This document shows, piece by piece, positions 12,219 through 24,319 of a stretch of 64,000 nucleotides of DNA (positions within the stretch are counted from its first letter, which is position 1; each line of letters begins with the position of its first letter). The stretch lies in NCBI GenBank assembly GCA_011799875.1, contig CM022297.1, forward strand, positions 517,626,929 to 517,690,928, given 5' to 3'. The position numbers were made by a program, and so were the translations under genes. Source of the DNA: Thinopyrum elongatum (taxonomy: Eukaryota > Streptophyta > Magnoliopsida > Poales > Poaceae). The notes below the pieces were generated by a model, which ran no database searches, was not told the origin of the DNA, and saw only the letters and a list, made by a program, of their open reading frames with translations.

Positions 12219-12370
12219 GTCTCCCACTTGCACTAGAGTCAATAATCTAGTTCACATCACCATGTGATTTAACACCCATAGTTCACATCGCCATGTGACC
12301 AACACCCAAAGAATTTACTAGAGTCAATAATCTAGTTCACATCGCCATGTGATTAACACCCAAAGAGTAT
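12219..12370 (-). other. Purine tract and duplicated 3' untranslated repeats of Copia copy 1
   Basis: The minus strand reads GCAAGTGGGAGAC directly before the 3' LTR, the purine primer for plus-strand DNA. Next to it, two copies of an ACTAGAGTCAATAATCTAG-containing segment repeat within ~80 bp. The same arrangement is at 24055-24210 in copy 2, so it belongs to the family and not to this copy. Confidence 0.7.
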
Positions 12371-12484
12371 TAAGGAGTGATCATGTTTTGCATGTGAGAG
12401 AAGTTTAGTTAACGGGTCTGCCACATTCAGATCCGTATGTATTTTGGAAATCTCTATGTCTACAATGCTCTGCATGGAGCTACT

Positions 12485-15400
12485 CTAGCTAATTGCTCCC
12501 ACGTTCAGTATGTATCCAGATTGATACTTAGAGTCATCTAGATCAATGTCAAAGCTTGCATCAACGTAACTCTTTACAACAAACTCTTTATCACCTCCAT
12601 AACCGAGAAACATTTCCTTAGTCCTCTTTAAGGGACCTAAGGATAATTTTGACCGCTGTCCAGTGGTTCACTCTTGGATCACTCTTGTACCCTCTTTGCC
12701 AGATAAGTGGCAAGACACACATCAGGTGTGGTACACAGCATGGCATATCGTATAGAACCTATGGCTCAGGCATAGGGAATGACTTCCATTCTCTCTCTAT
12801 CTTCTGCCGTGGTCGGACTTTGAGTCTTTACTCAACTTCACACCTTGTAATACAGGCAAGAACCCCTTCTTGGACTGAACATTTTGAACTTCTTCAAATC
12901 TTATCAAGGTATGTGTTTTGTGAAAGTTCTATTAAGCGTCTTGATCTATCCCTATAGATCTTGATGCTCAATATGTAAGTAGCTTCACCGAGGTCTTTCA
13001 TTGAAAAATTCTTATTCAAGTATCCTTTTATGCTGTTCAGAAATTCTATATCATTTCCAATCAATAATATGTCATCCACATATAATATCAGAAATGCTAC
13101 AGAGCTCCCACTCACTTTCTTGTAAATACAGGCTTCACCATAAGTCTGTATAAAACCATATGCTTTGATCACCTCATCAAAGCGTATATTCCAACTCCGA
13201 GATGCTTGCACCAGTCCATAGATGGATCGCTGGAGCTTGCATGTTTTGTTAGCACCTTTAGGATCGACAAAACCTTCTGGTTGCATCATATACAACTCTT
13301 CTTTAAGATATCCATTAAGGTATGCAGTTTTGACGTCCATTTGCCACATTTCATAATCATAAAATGTGGCAATTGCTAACATGATTCGGACAGACTTAAG
13401 CATTGCTACGGGTGAGAAAGTCTCATCGTAGTCAACTCCTTGAACTTGTCGAAAACCTTTTGCGACAAGTCAAGCTTTGTAGATAGTGACATTACTATCA
13501 GCGTCAGTCTTCTTCTTGAAGATCCATTTATTCTCAATGGCTTGCCGATCATCGGGCAAGTCCACACTTTGTTCTTATACATGGATCCTATCTCAGATCT
13601 CATGGCCTCAAGCCATCTGTCGGAATCTGGGCTCATCATAGCTTCTTCATAGTTCATAGGTTCGCCGTGGTCTAATAACATGACTTCCAGGACAGGATTA
13701 CCGTACCACTCTGGTGCGGAACATGTTCTGGTCGACCTACGAAGTTCTGTAGTAACTGGATCTGAAGTTTCATGATCATCATCATTAGCTTCCTCTCTAG
13801 TTGGTGTAGGCATCACGGGAACGGTTTTCTCTGATGTGCTACTTTCCAATTTGAAAGAAGGTACAACTACCTCATCAAGTTCTACTTTCCTCCCACTCAC
13901 TTCTTTCAAGAGAAAACTCCTTCTCTAGTAAGGACCCATTCTTAGCAACAAAGATCTTGCCTTCGGATCTGTGGTAGAAGGTGTACCCAATGTTTTCCTT
14001 AGGGTATCCTATGAAGACGCACTTCTCCGCTTTGGGTTCGAGCTTATTAGGCTGAAGCCTTTTGACATAAGCGTCGCATCCCCAAACTTTTAAGAAATGA
14101 CAACTTAGGTTTGTTGCCAAACCACAGTTCATACGGTGCCATCTCAACGTATTTAGACGGTGCCTTATTTAATGTGAATGCGGTTGTCTTTAATGCATAA
14201 CCCCAAAATGATAGTGGCAAATCGGCGGGAGACATCATAGAATGCACCATATCTAAGAAAGTACGGTTACGACGTTCGGACACACCATTACGCTGTGGTG
14301 TTCCAGATGGCGTGAGTTGTGAAACTATTCCACATTGTTTTAAATGAAGGCCAAACTCGTAACTCAAATATTTGCTTCCGCGATCAGATCGTAGAAACTT
14401 TATTTTCTTGTTACGATGATTTTCCACTTCACTCTGAAATTCTTTGAACTTTTCAAACGTTTCAGACTTGTGTTTCATCAAGTAGATATACCCATACCTA
14501 CTCAAATCAGTTGTGAAGTTTGAGAAAATAACGATACCCGCCGCGTGCTTCAACACTCATTGGACCACATACATCGGTATGTATTATTTCCAATAAGTCA
14601 TTAGCTCGCTCCATTGTTCCGGAGAACGGAGTTTTAGTCATCTTGCCCATGAGGCATGGATCGCAAGTATCAAATGATTCATAATCAAGTGATTCCAAAA
14701 GTCCATCCTCATGGAGTTTCTTCATGCGCTTTACACCAATATGACCTAAACGGCAGTGCCACAAGTATGTTGCACTATCATTCTCAACTTTGCATCTTTT
14801 GGCATCAATATTATAAATATGTGTATCACTACGATCGAGATTCAATAAACCATTCACATTGGGTGTATGACCATAGGAGGTTTTATTCATGTAAATAGAA
14901 CAACAATTATTCTTTGACTTAAATGAATAACCATATTGCAATAAACATGATCAAATCATATTCATGCTCAACGCAAACACCAAATAACATTTATTTAGGT
15001 TCAACACTAATCCCGAAGGTAGAGGGAGTGTGCGATGGTGATCGTATCAACCTTGGAATCACTTCCAACACACATTGTCACCTCGCCCTTAACTAGTCTC
15101 TGTTTATTCTGCAACTCCTGTTTCGAGTTACTAATCTTAGCAACTGAACCGGTATCAAATACCCAGGGGCTACTACGAATACAAGTATGGTACACATCAA
15201 TAACATATATATCAAATATACCTTTGTTCACTTTGCCATCCTTCTTATCCACCAAGTATTTGGGGCAATTCCGCTTTTAGTGACCATTCCCTTTGTAGTA
15301 GAAGCACTCAGTTTCAGGCTTAGGTCCAGCTTTGGGCTTCTTTACGGGAGTGGCAACTTGCTTGCCATTCTTCTTGAAGTTCCCCTTCTTTCCCTTTGCC

Positions 15401-16027
15401 CTTTTTCTTGAAACTAGTGGTCTTCTTAACCATCAACACGTGATGCTCTTTCTTGATATCTACCTTCGCCGATTTCAGCATCGCGAAGAGCTCAGGAACC
15501 GTTTTCATCATCCCTTGCATATTATAGTTTATCACGAAGTTCTAGTAGCTTGGTGATAGTGACTAGAGAACTCTGTCAATCACTATTTTATCTGGAAGAT
15601 TAACTCCCACTTGATTCAAGCGATTGTAGTACCCAGACATTCTGAGCACATGCTCACTGGTTGAGCTATTCTCCTCCATCTTGTAGGCAAAGTACTTGTC
15701 AGAGGTCTCATACCTCTTGACATGGGCATGAGTCTGAAATATCAATTTCAGCTCTTGGAACATCTCATATGCTCCGTGGCGTTCAAAACATTTTTGAAGT
15801 CCCGGTTCTAAGCCGTAAAGCATGGCGCACTAAATTATTAAGTAGTCATCATATCAAGCTTGCCAAACGTTCATAATGTCTGCATCTGCTCCTGCAATAG
15901 GTCTGACACCTAGTGGTGCATTAAGGACATAATTCTTCTGTGCAGCAATGAGGATAATCCTCAGATCACGGACCCAGTCCGCATCATTGCTACTATCATC
16001 TTTCAACTTATTTTTCTCTAGGAACAT
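12485..16027 (-). pseudogene. Copia polyprotein remnant, copy 1 (gag, protease, integrase, RT, RNase H)
   Basis: Domains in order on the minus strand follow. Gag starts at 16027 (MFLEKNKLKDD), with stops soon after. The zinc knuckle at 15264-15305 is broken (CFYYKG, then a stop). The protease has an intact DTG triad (near 15155, WVFDTGS). Integrase has the HHCC-like WHCRLGH…CDPCLMGK and the later NGVSERRN (14941-14000). Reverse transcriptase carries YVDDILLIGND (near 13065) and the RNase H end carries SYVDASFD (near 12555). Several stops and frameshifts separate these pieces. The intact protein would package, cut and copy the element's RNA and integrate the cDNA. Confidence 0.9.
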
Positions 16028-17278
16028 ATCAAAAATAGGGGAGCTATATTGAGAGCTATTGATCTACAACATAGATATGCAAAAACTATTCAGACTAAGT
16101 TCATGATAAATTTAAGTTCAATTAAACAAATAACTAATGAACTCCAACTTAAATTAACATCCCTCAAGTTATTTAAGTGATACATGATCCAAATCAACTA
16201 ACCCATGTCCGATCATCACGTGAGATGGGGTAGTCATCAATGGTGAACATCTCTATGTTGATCATATCCACTATATGACTCATGTTCGACCTTTCGGTCT
16301 CCAGTGTTCCGAGACCATGTCTGTACATGCTAGGCTCGTCAAGTTTAACCCAAGTATTCTGCAAGTGTAAAACTGTCTTACACCCGTTGTATGTAAACGT
16401 AGAGTCTATCACACCCGATCATCATGTGGTGTCTCGAAACGATCAACTGTAGCAACGGTGCATACTCAGGGAGAACACTTTTATCTTGAAATTAAGTGAA
16501 GGGATCATCTTATAATGCTACCGTCATACTAAGCAAAATAAGATGCATAAAAGATAAACATCACATGCAATAAAAATATGTGACATGATATGGCCATCAT
16601 CATCTCATGCTTTTGATCTCCATCTCCAAAGCATCGTCATGATCTCCATCGTCACCAGCTCGACACCTTGATCTCCATCGTTGCGTCGTGGTCGTCTCGC
16701 CAACTATTGCTTCTACAACTATTGCTAACGCATAGTGATAAAGTAAAGCAATTACATGGCGTTTGCATTTCAAACAATAAAGAGACAACCATAAGGCTCC
16801 TGCCGGTTGCCGATAACTTACAAAACATGATCATCTCATACAATAACGTATATCACATCATGTCTTGACCATATCACATCACAACATACCCTGCAAAAAC
16901 AAGTTAGACGTCCTCTACTTTATTGTTGCAAGTTTTACGTGGCTGCTACGGGTTTCTAGCAAGAACCGTTCTTACCTACGCAAAAACCACAACGGTGATT
17001 AATCAAGTTTGCTGTTTTAACCTTCTTCAAGGACCGGCCGTAGTCAAATTTGATTCAACTAAAGTAGGAGAAACAGACACCCGCCAGCCAACTTTATGCA
17101 AAACTAGTTGCATGTGATTCGGTGGAACCGGTCTCATGTGCGTGGACATGTAAGGTTGGTCCGGGCCGCTTCATCCCACAATACCACCGAATCAAAATAA
17201 GACATTGGTGGTAAGCAGTATGACTATCACCGCCCACAACTCTTTGTGTTCTACTCGTGCATATCATCTACGCATAGA

Positions 17279-17296
17279 CCTGGCTCATGATGCCAC
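17279..17296 (-). other. tRNA primer binding site of Copia copy 1
   Basis: The minus strand just inside the 5' LTR reads GTGGCATCATGAGCC, a degenerate match to the initiator-Met tRNA complement TGGTATCAGAGC used by this family. Confidence 0.7.
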
Positions 17297-18934
17297 TGTT
17301 GGGAAATGTTGCATGGAAAACAAAAAAAAATCTACGCACACGCAAGATCTATCCATGGAGATGCATAGCAACGAGGGGGAGAGTGTGTCTATGTACCCTC
17401 GTAGACCGTAAGTGGAAGCTTTTAACAACGCAGTTGATGTAGTCGAACTTCTTCGCGTTCCAACCGATCAAGTACCAAAGATACGGCACCTCCGCGTTCT
17501 GCACACGTTCAACTCGGTGACATCCTCCGCCTTCTTGATCCAGCAAGACGGCGAGGTAGTAGATGAGTTCCGGCAGCACGATGGCATGGTGACAGTGATG
17601 GTGAAGTGATCTCCGCAGGGCTTCGCCTAAGCACTACGAAAATATGACCGGGGGTGTAAACGGTGGAGGGGGGCGCCGCACACGGCTAGGCAATTGTCTG
17701 TTGTGTGCTAGGCGCCCCCCCCCCCCCTTTTCCTTTCTCCCATGAGAGGGAAAGGCAGGAGGGGCTAGCCCTCCCCCTTTTACTTCCCTAGGGCTGGCCA
17801 AACAAGGGAGGAGGCGCACCTGCCCCCTTGTGGGCTGGTCTGTCCCCTCCTTTGGCCCATAAGGCCCATAACTTGCCGGGGGGTGCCCGGAACCCCTTTC
17901 GGTGACCTGACTCCTTCCCGGTACGTCCCGAAAGACTTCTGGTGTCCAAATACCATCGTCCTATATATCAATCTTTACCTCTCGACCATTTTGAGACTTC
18001 TAGTCATGTCCGTGATCTCATCTGGGACTCTAAACAACATTCGGTCACCAAAACATACAACTCATATAACACTATATCGTCAATGAACGTTAAGCGTGCG
18101 GACCCTACAGGTTCGAGAACTATGTAGACATGACCAAGACACCTCTCCGGTCAATAACCAATAGCGACACCTGGATGCCCATATTGGCTCCTAAATATTC
18201 TACGAAGATCTTTATCGGTCGAACCGTTATGACAACATGCGTAATTCCCTTTGTCCATCGGTATGTTAGTTGCCCGAGATTCGATCGTCGGTATCTTCAT
18301 ACCTAGTTCTATCTCGTTACCGGCAAGTCTCTTTACTCGTTCCATAATACATCACCTTGTGACTAACTCCTTAGTCATTTGCTCGCAAGCTTATGATGTG
18401 TATTACCGAGAGGGCCCAGAGATACCTCTCGGATACTCGGAGTGACAAATCCTAATCTCGATCTATGCCAACTCAACAAACACCTTTGAAGATACCTGTA
18501 GAGCATCTTTATGATCACCCAGTTACGTTGTGACATTTGATAGCACACAAGGTATTGCTCCGGTATCCGGGAGTTGCATAATCTCATAGTCGAAGGAATA
18601 TGTATTTGACATGAAGAAAGCAATAGCAATAAAATGAACGATCATTATGCTAAGCTAACAGATGGGTCTTGTCCATCACATCATTCTCCTAATGATGTGA
18701 TCCCGTTATCAAATGACAACACATGTCTATGGTTAGGAAACCTTAACCATCTTTGATCAACGAGCTAGTCTAGTAGAGGCTTACTAGGGACACGGTATTT
18801 GTTTATGTATTCACACATGTATTTAAGTTTCCGATCAATACAATTCTAGCATGAATAATAAACCTTTATCATGAATAAGGAAATATAATATAAAATAACA
18901 ACTTTATTATTGCCTCTAGGGCATATTTCATTCA
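17297..18934 (-). repeat. 5' LTR of Copia copy 1, 1638 bp
   Basis: It is homologous to 10446-12218 along its length but lacks a segment next to the poly-C tract (around 17718). On the + strand it ends ATTTCATTCA. Differences between the two LTRs accumulated after insertion and could date it. Confidence 0.9.
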
Positions 18935-19409
18935 CTATGATCGTGTTAGATTGGATCTCGTGGTTCTGGAACTTGCGGCGGCTGGATTTGTGTTTCGTCG
19001 ACTCCCCTAGTGTTTCTCGAATATTTGGGTATTTATAGAGCTGAGAGGCGGTGGAGGAGACCTCCGTGGACCCCATGATACATCAGGGCACGCGACGGGC
19101 CTCTGGCGCGCCCTGGTGTATCATGGGCCCCACGGGCCTCCCCCCAGGTGTTTCCTTGGCTCCCAAGTTGTCTTCTGGATCAAAAAAATCTCCAAAAAGT
19201 TTTGCTACGTTTGGACTCCGTTTGGTACTGATATTCTACCAAGTAAAAAGAAGCAAAAAATAGCAACTGGCACTGGGCACTATGTCAATAGGTTAGTCCC
19301 AAAAAATGATATAAAGTTGCTATAAAATGATTGTAAAACATCCAAGAATGATAATATAACAGCATGGAACAATCAAAAATTATAGATACGTTGGAGACGT
19401 ATCAGCTAC

Positions 19410-19616
19410 CACCAGCATGTTTGGCAGTAGGGTTGCACTACGCTGACGTGGAAAAATTGCCTACTGCCAAAGATCTCAGCGGTAGACTGGTATACCCTAC
19501 CACCATCGACTTTGGCAGTACGAAAAAGATCAGATCCCAAAATTTTATCAAACCAGGATCAGATCTGGCTCAAGTTTTGCAAAAGGATCGAAACACCAAA
19601 ATCAGCCGCCCAGGGC
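19410..19616 (-). repeat. Right arm of the long inverted-repeat DNA element
   Basis: This is the reverse-complement partner of 9086-9330. It contains TTTGGCAGTAGGGTT, also present in direct orientation at 9311-9325, so the centre of the element held short direct repeats as well. Before the LTR insertion the whole element would have been about 450 bp. Confidence 0.55.
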
Positions 19617-20749
19617 CGGCGTACGTACCAGGAGGGAGGGATGGCGGATACGTGGCTAGATTGACTGAAACGACAACCGCAGCCAGGCAAATGACCGTGC
19701 ATGGCACCGCACTGCATGCATGCATGTGTGCTTTGGCGCGGATCACAGGGTTGTATCAGTCGCTACGTAATAAACATACCAAGGTGCCGCATGGCCTGTA
19801 ATAGCGAGTGCGAGGGTACACTAGCTAGAACGGATCACTCCGCGCGTGGAGATCGCTTGCGGGAGCGAGAGAACAAGAGGGAGCAAGGGCATCTCAAACA
19901 GCAATCCGCAAAAATCTCCCAGCATCCGTTCACGGATAAAGAGGGCCAATCCGCGGACACGAATGCGGGAGAACGCGATCCAGCACTAGCCGCATACATT
20001 TCAAACTTTTTTTCAGCAAACCGGATGAAATTCATGCAAACACGGACGGAGTTCATACAAAAATGATGGATTTCATGCAAATACGACGGATTTAATTACA
20101 TTTTGAACATTTAGAAAAAAAAAGACCCACCCCTAAATATATCCTACGGCGGCAGGGCCGGCGTCCAAAATTGTGTCATCCGCCTTCTGCCGTCTCCATG
20201 AGCACAGGCGATAAGACAAATGAAGTGAAAGTGCGGTCTCCGGCGAGGAAGAGTAGAACACGGGAGAGGGACCGGCCGACATGGGATACCAGGCCCCGCC
20301 GCCTCCTGTGGCCTACTCATCCTCGGAGTAGTCCGCGCCTTGTCCATTGCCAGTGGACGCGAGGTCCACGAGGGACATGGTGGCGCTGGCTCTGTCGTCG
20401 CCCCACCGGGCAGGCTGATGGTTCATCGGCGGCGCTTAGGAGGCGTAGCTGGCGTTGTTCTCCTCCGCGATCGCCTGCAGCTGCACTTCCGTGACTGCCG
20501 CTTCCTGGCAAGCTCTGGCTTCAGCGTAGATGACATCGTAGATGGCACGCTGCTCCGCGACGAAATTTGGGATCGCCACGGCATCCTAGCTCGCGCACTC
20601 GCCGTAGATCTAGCCCTCCGCCAGTCGGTGCTACTCCAGGAGGAACATATTGTACCGATGTTCTTCCTGTGCTGGCTGGAACACCGACAAAGGCGCTGGC
20701 GCAAGCTGCACCTCCGCCATGGCGGCGTTGAAATGCGTCTGCGTCTGCT
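19617..20749 (-). pseudogene. Decayed Harbinger-like DNA-element fragment with a minus-strand coding relic
   Basis: From about 19887 the sequence opens GGGCATCTCAAACAGC, like PIF/Harbinger-type ends; no matching right end is present before the LTR at 20750. On the minus strand near 20719-20434 a broken frame reads MAEVQLAPAPLSVFQPAQEE and, further on, AIYDVIYAEARACQEAA, with several stops. It is Ala/Glu-rich and I do not recognise it. Positions 19617-19886 hold nothing I can assign. Confidence 0.4.
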
Positions 20750-21860
20750 TGATAACCCGCAAGTATAGGGGATCGCAACAGTTTTTGAGGATAGAGTATT
20801 CAATCCAAATTTATTGATTCGACATAAGGGGAACCGAAGAATATTTGCAAGTATTAGCAGTTGGGTTGTCAATTCAACCACACCTGAAGAATTAAATATC
20901 TACAGCAGAGTGATCAGTAGCACAATAATATGATAGTTTGATAGCAGTAGTAGCAATAGTAACGGTAACGGTAATGGTAGCAGTAGTAGTTTTGTAACAA
21001 TAGCAACAGTAGTAGTAACTTAGTAAAGATCAATATGCGAAAGTCGTAGGCATTGGATCAGTGATGGATAATTATGTTGGATGGCATTCATCATGTAACA
21101 GTCACAACCTAGAGTGACACAGAACTAGCTCCAATTCATCAATGTAATGTAGGCATGTATTCCTTATATAGTCATACGTGCTTGCGATAAGAACTTGCAT
21201 GACATCTTTTTTACTACCCTCCCGTGGCAGTGGGGTCCATAAGGAAACTAGGGGATATTAAAGCCTCCTTTTAATAGAGAACCGGAACAAAGCATTAACA
21301 CTTAGTGAATACATGAACTCCTCAAACTATTGCGGAACATAACACGTAATAGATGCATATAACTTTCAAGATAGGATCAAGAACACAAATATATTCATGA
21401 AAACATAAAGGGTTCAGATATGAAATCTTGGCACTCAGGCCCTAGTCACAAGCATTAAGCATAGCAAAGTCATAGCAACATCAATCTCCGAACATAGTGG
21501 ATACTAGGGATCAAGCCCTAACAAATTGACTCGATTACATGACAAATCTCATCCAACCCCATCACCGTCCAACAAGCCTATGAAGGAATTACTCACTCCC
21601 GGTGGTGAGCATCATGAAATTGGTGATGAAAAAGGGTTGGTGATGATGATGGCGATGAATCCCCCTCTCCGGAGCCCAGAACGGACTCCAGATCTGGCCT
21701 CCCGATGAAGAACAGGAGGTGGCGGCGGCTCCGTATCGTAAAACGTGATGAGACTTCCTCTCTTATTTTTTTCTAGGGAAATACAAATTTATAGACTTGA
21801 GTTTAGGGTCAACGGAGCCACGTTGGACCCCCACCTACTCGAAGCGTGCCGTGCTTGCAA
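20750..21860 (-). repeat. Gypsy-type LTR fragment
   Basis: It opens TGATAACCCGCAAGTATAGG on the + strand, which is the reverse complement of an LTR end (…CTATACTTGCGGGTTATCA) of the class seen near 53370. AT-rich body with AGTAGTAGC-type trinucleotide runs at 20940-21020. The far end of the LTR is missing; the limit near 21860 is approximate. Confidence 0.5.
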
Positions 21861-22298
21861 TTTGGCGAGGAAGACCCGTCTAATGGGCATCCATCTATGA
21901 AGATTTCACGCCGGGTCAATGGATTTATTTGGTGGCTAAGAAAGAAATCAATCCAAGAGAATTTTGAAAATTGGAAAGCTATGGAATTTGGCCTAATACC
22001 TAAATTATAGAACCGATCTAATTTTTGACCAGATCGGATGCCGCACCCCCTAGGAGTGGAGATTGATCTCCCGAGGGTGGCGCGCTACGGAAGTGGTGAT
22101 TGTCACCAAGGATCAGTGACATTGGCCAAATGGCTCTGATACAATGTAGAAAAGTAAAGGATGGCTTAAATTGTTGTTGTGTTGTTGTTCTGTTCTGACC
22201 CTTGTAGGGGTATATATAGGAGTACATGTGAGGGAGTGATACTTGGAGCAGAGGGCAAGTCATACATGATTTAAACATATTCTATATCTAACTCCTAT

Positions 22299-24054
22299 TG
22301 TTGGGGAACGTTGCATGGAAAACAAAAAAAATTCTACACACACGCAAGATCTATCCATGGAGATGCATACCTACGAGAGGGGAGACTATGTCTACGTACC
22401 CTCGTAGACCATTTAGCGGAAGCGTTTATCAACAAGGTTGATGTAGTCGTACACCTTCACGATCCGCCCGATCAAGTACCGAACGTACGGCACCTCCGCG
22501 TTCAGCACACGTTCAGCTCGATGACGTCCTCGCCTTCTTGATCCAGCAAGACAGGCGAAGTAGTAGATGAGTTCCGGCAGCACGATGGCGTGGTAACGGT
22601 GGTGATGCAACTATCTCCACAGGGCTTCGCCGAGCACTACGAAAATATGACCGAGGATGAACTAGAGGGAGAGGGGCGTCGCACACGGCTAGGGAATCGT
22701 GGTGTGTGTTGCCCCTCTCCCTCCTCTCATATATATAGGGCGCCCCCAAAAGGGCCGGCGGCCATCCCTAGTGGCCTGCCCTAGGTGCGCCCCCCTTCCT
22801 TTCATGGCGCTCGGGGAGAAGGCAGGAGGGAAGGCGCCCCTCCCCCCATTTCCTTTCTCTCATGTGGAGGGGAAGGCAGGAGGGGCTAGCCCTCCTCCCT
22901 TTTCTTCCCTAGGGCTGCCTGCAATGAGGAGGGGCGTGCCAGCCCAATGTAGGCTGGTGTGCTCTCCCTCATTGGCCCAACAAGCCCAAGAACTCCCCGT
23001 GGCCTCCCGGAACCCCTTCCGGTACTCCGATAAAATTTCGGTGCATTCCGAAACCTTTCCAGAGACCAAATAGTATCATCCTATATATCAATATTTACCT
23101 CCGGACCATTCCGGAGCTCCTCGTCATGTCCATGATCTCATCCGGGACTCTGAACAACATTCGGTCACCAACTCACATAACTCATATAATACTATATCGT
23201 CAACGAACGTTAAGCGTGCGAACCCTACGGGTTCGAGAATGATGTAGACATGACCGAGACGCCTCTCCGGTCAATAACCAATTGCGGGACCTGGATGCCC
23301 ATATTGGTTCCTACATATTCTACGAAGATCTTTATCGGTCGAACCTTTATGACAACATACATAATTCCCTTTGTCTGTCGGTATGTTACTTGCCCAAGAT
23401 TTGATCGTCGGTATCTCCATACCTAGTTCAATCTCGTTACCGGCAAGTCTCTTTACTCGTTTCATAATACATCATCTCGTAACTAACTCCTTAGTCACTT
23501 TGCTTGCAAGCTTCTTGTGATGCTGTATTACCGAGAGGGCCCAGAGATACCTCTCCGATACACGGAGTGACAAATCCCAATCTCGATTCACGCTAACTCA
23601 TTAGACACCTTCGGAGATACCTGTAGAGCATCTTTATGATCACCCAGTTACGTTGTGACGTTTGATAGCAAACAAGGTATTCCTCCGGTATCCGGGAGTT
23701 GCATGATCTCATGGTCGAAGGAACATGTATTTGACATTAAGAAAGCAGTAGCAATAAACTAAACGATCATATGCTAAGCTAACGGATGGGTCTTGTCCAT
23801 CACATCATTCTCCTAATGATGTGATCCCATTATCAAATGACAACACATGTCTATGGTCAGGAAACCTTAACCATCTTTGATCAACGAGCTAGTCTAGTAG
23901 AGGCTTACTAGGGACACGGTATTTGTTTATATATCCACACATGTATTTAAGTTTCTGATCAATACAATTCTAGCATGAATAATAAACCTTTATCATGAAT
24001 AAGGAAATATAATAATAACAACTTTATTGTTGCCTCTAGGGCATATTTCCATCA
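22299..24054 (-). repeat. 3' LTR of Copia copy 2, 1756 bp
   Basis: On the + strand it runs TGTTGGGGAACG…TTTCCATCA, with TATATATAGG near 22731. The purine tract of the element follows immediately at 24055. Confidence 0.92.
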
Positions 24055-24319
24055 GTCTCCCACTTGCACTAGAGTCAATAATCTAGTTCACATCGTCATG
24101 TGATTAACACCCATAGTTCACATCACCATGTGACCAACACCCAAAGAGTTTACTAGAGTCAATAATCTAGTTCACATCACCATGTGATTAATACTCAAAG
24201 AGTACTAAGGTGTGATCATGTTTTGCTTGTGAGAGAGGTTTAGTCAACGGGTCTGCCATATTCAGATTCGTATGTATTTTGCAAATTTCTATGTCTACAA
24301 TGCTCTGCATGGAGCTACT

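Larger units (their letters stand above)
10446..18934 (-). mobile_element. Full-length BARE1/WIS/Angela-type Copia retrotransposon, copy 1
   Basis: This is an 8489-bp element with two LTRs, a primer site, a polyprotein region and a purine tract in the right order on the minus strand. It has a perfect 5-bp target duplication, CTATG (10441-10445 and 18935-18939). A leader of about 1.25 kb without a gene lies between primer site and gag (16028-17278). The coding region is broken by stops and frameshifts, so this copy is not autonomous. It inserted into the gypsy solo LTR 9336-19404. Confidence 0.95.
9336..19404 (-). mobile_element. Gypsy solo LTR split by a full-length Copia element
   Basis: Segments 9336-10445 and 18940-19404 form one LTR of about 1570 bp once the Copia element and its target copy are removed. 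On the minus strand it opens TGATACGTCTCCAACG and is homologous throughout to the LTRs of the gypsy element at 43042-49744. It is flanked by a perfect 5-bp duplication, GCTAC (9331-9335 and 19405-19409). No internal gypsy sequence is present, so it is a solo LTR. It sits near the centre of the long inverted-repeat element. Confidence 0.9.

Noticed and set aside
9072..19640. Target duplication outside the long inverted-repeat arms
   Set aside because: I compared the flanks (…GGCTTCACT and CGGCGTACGT…) and saw no convincing match, so no superfamily was assigned.
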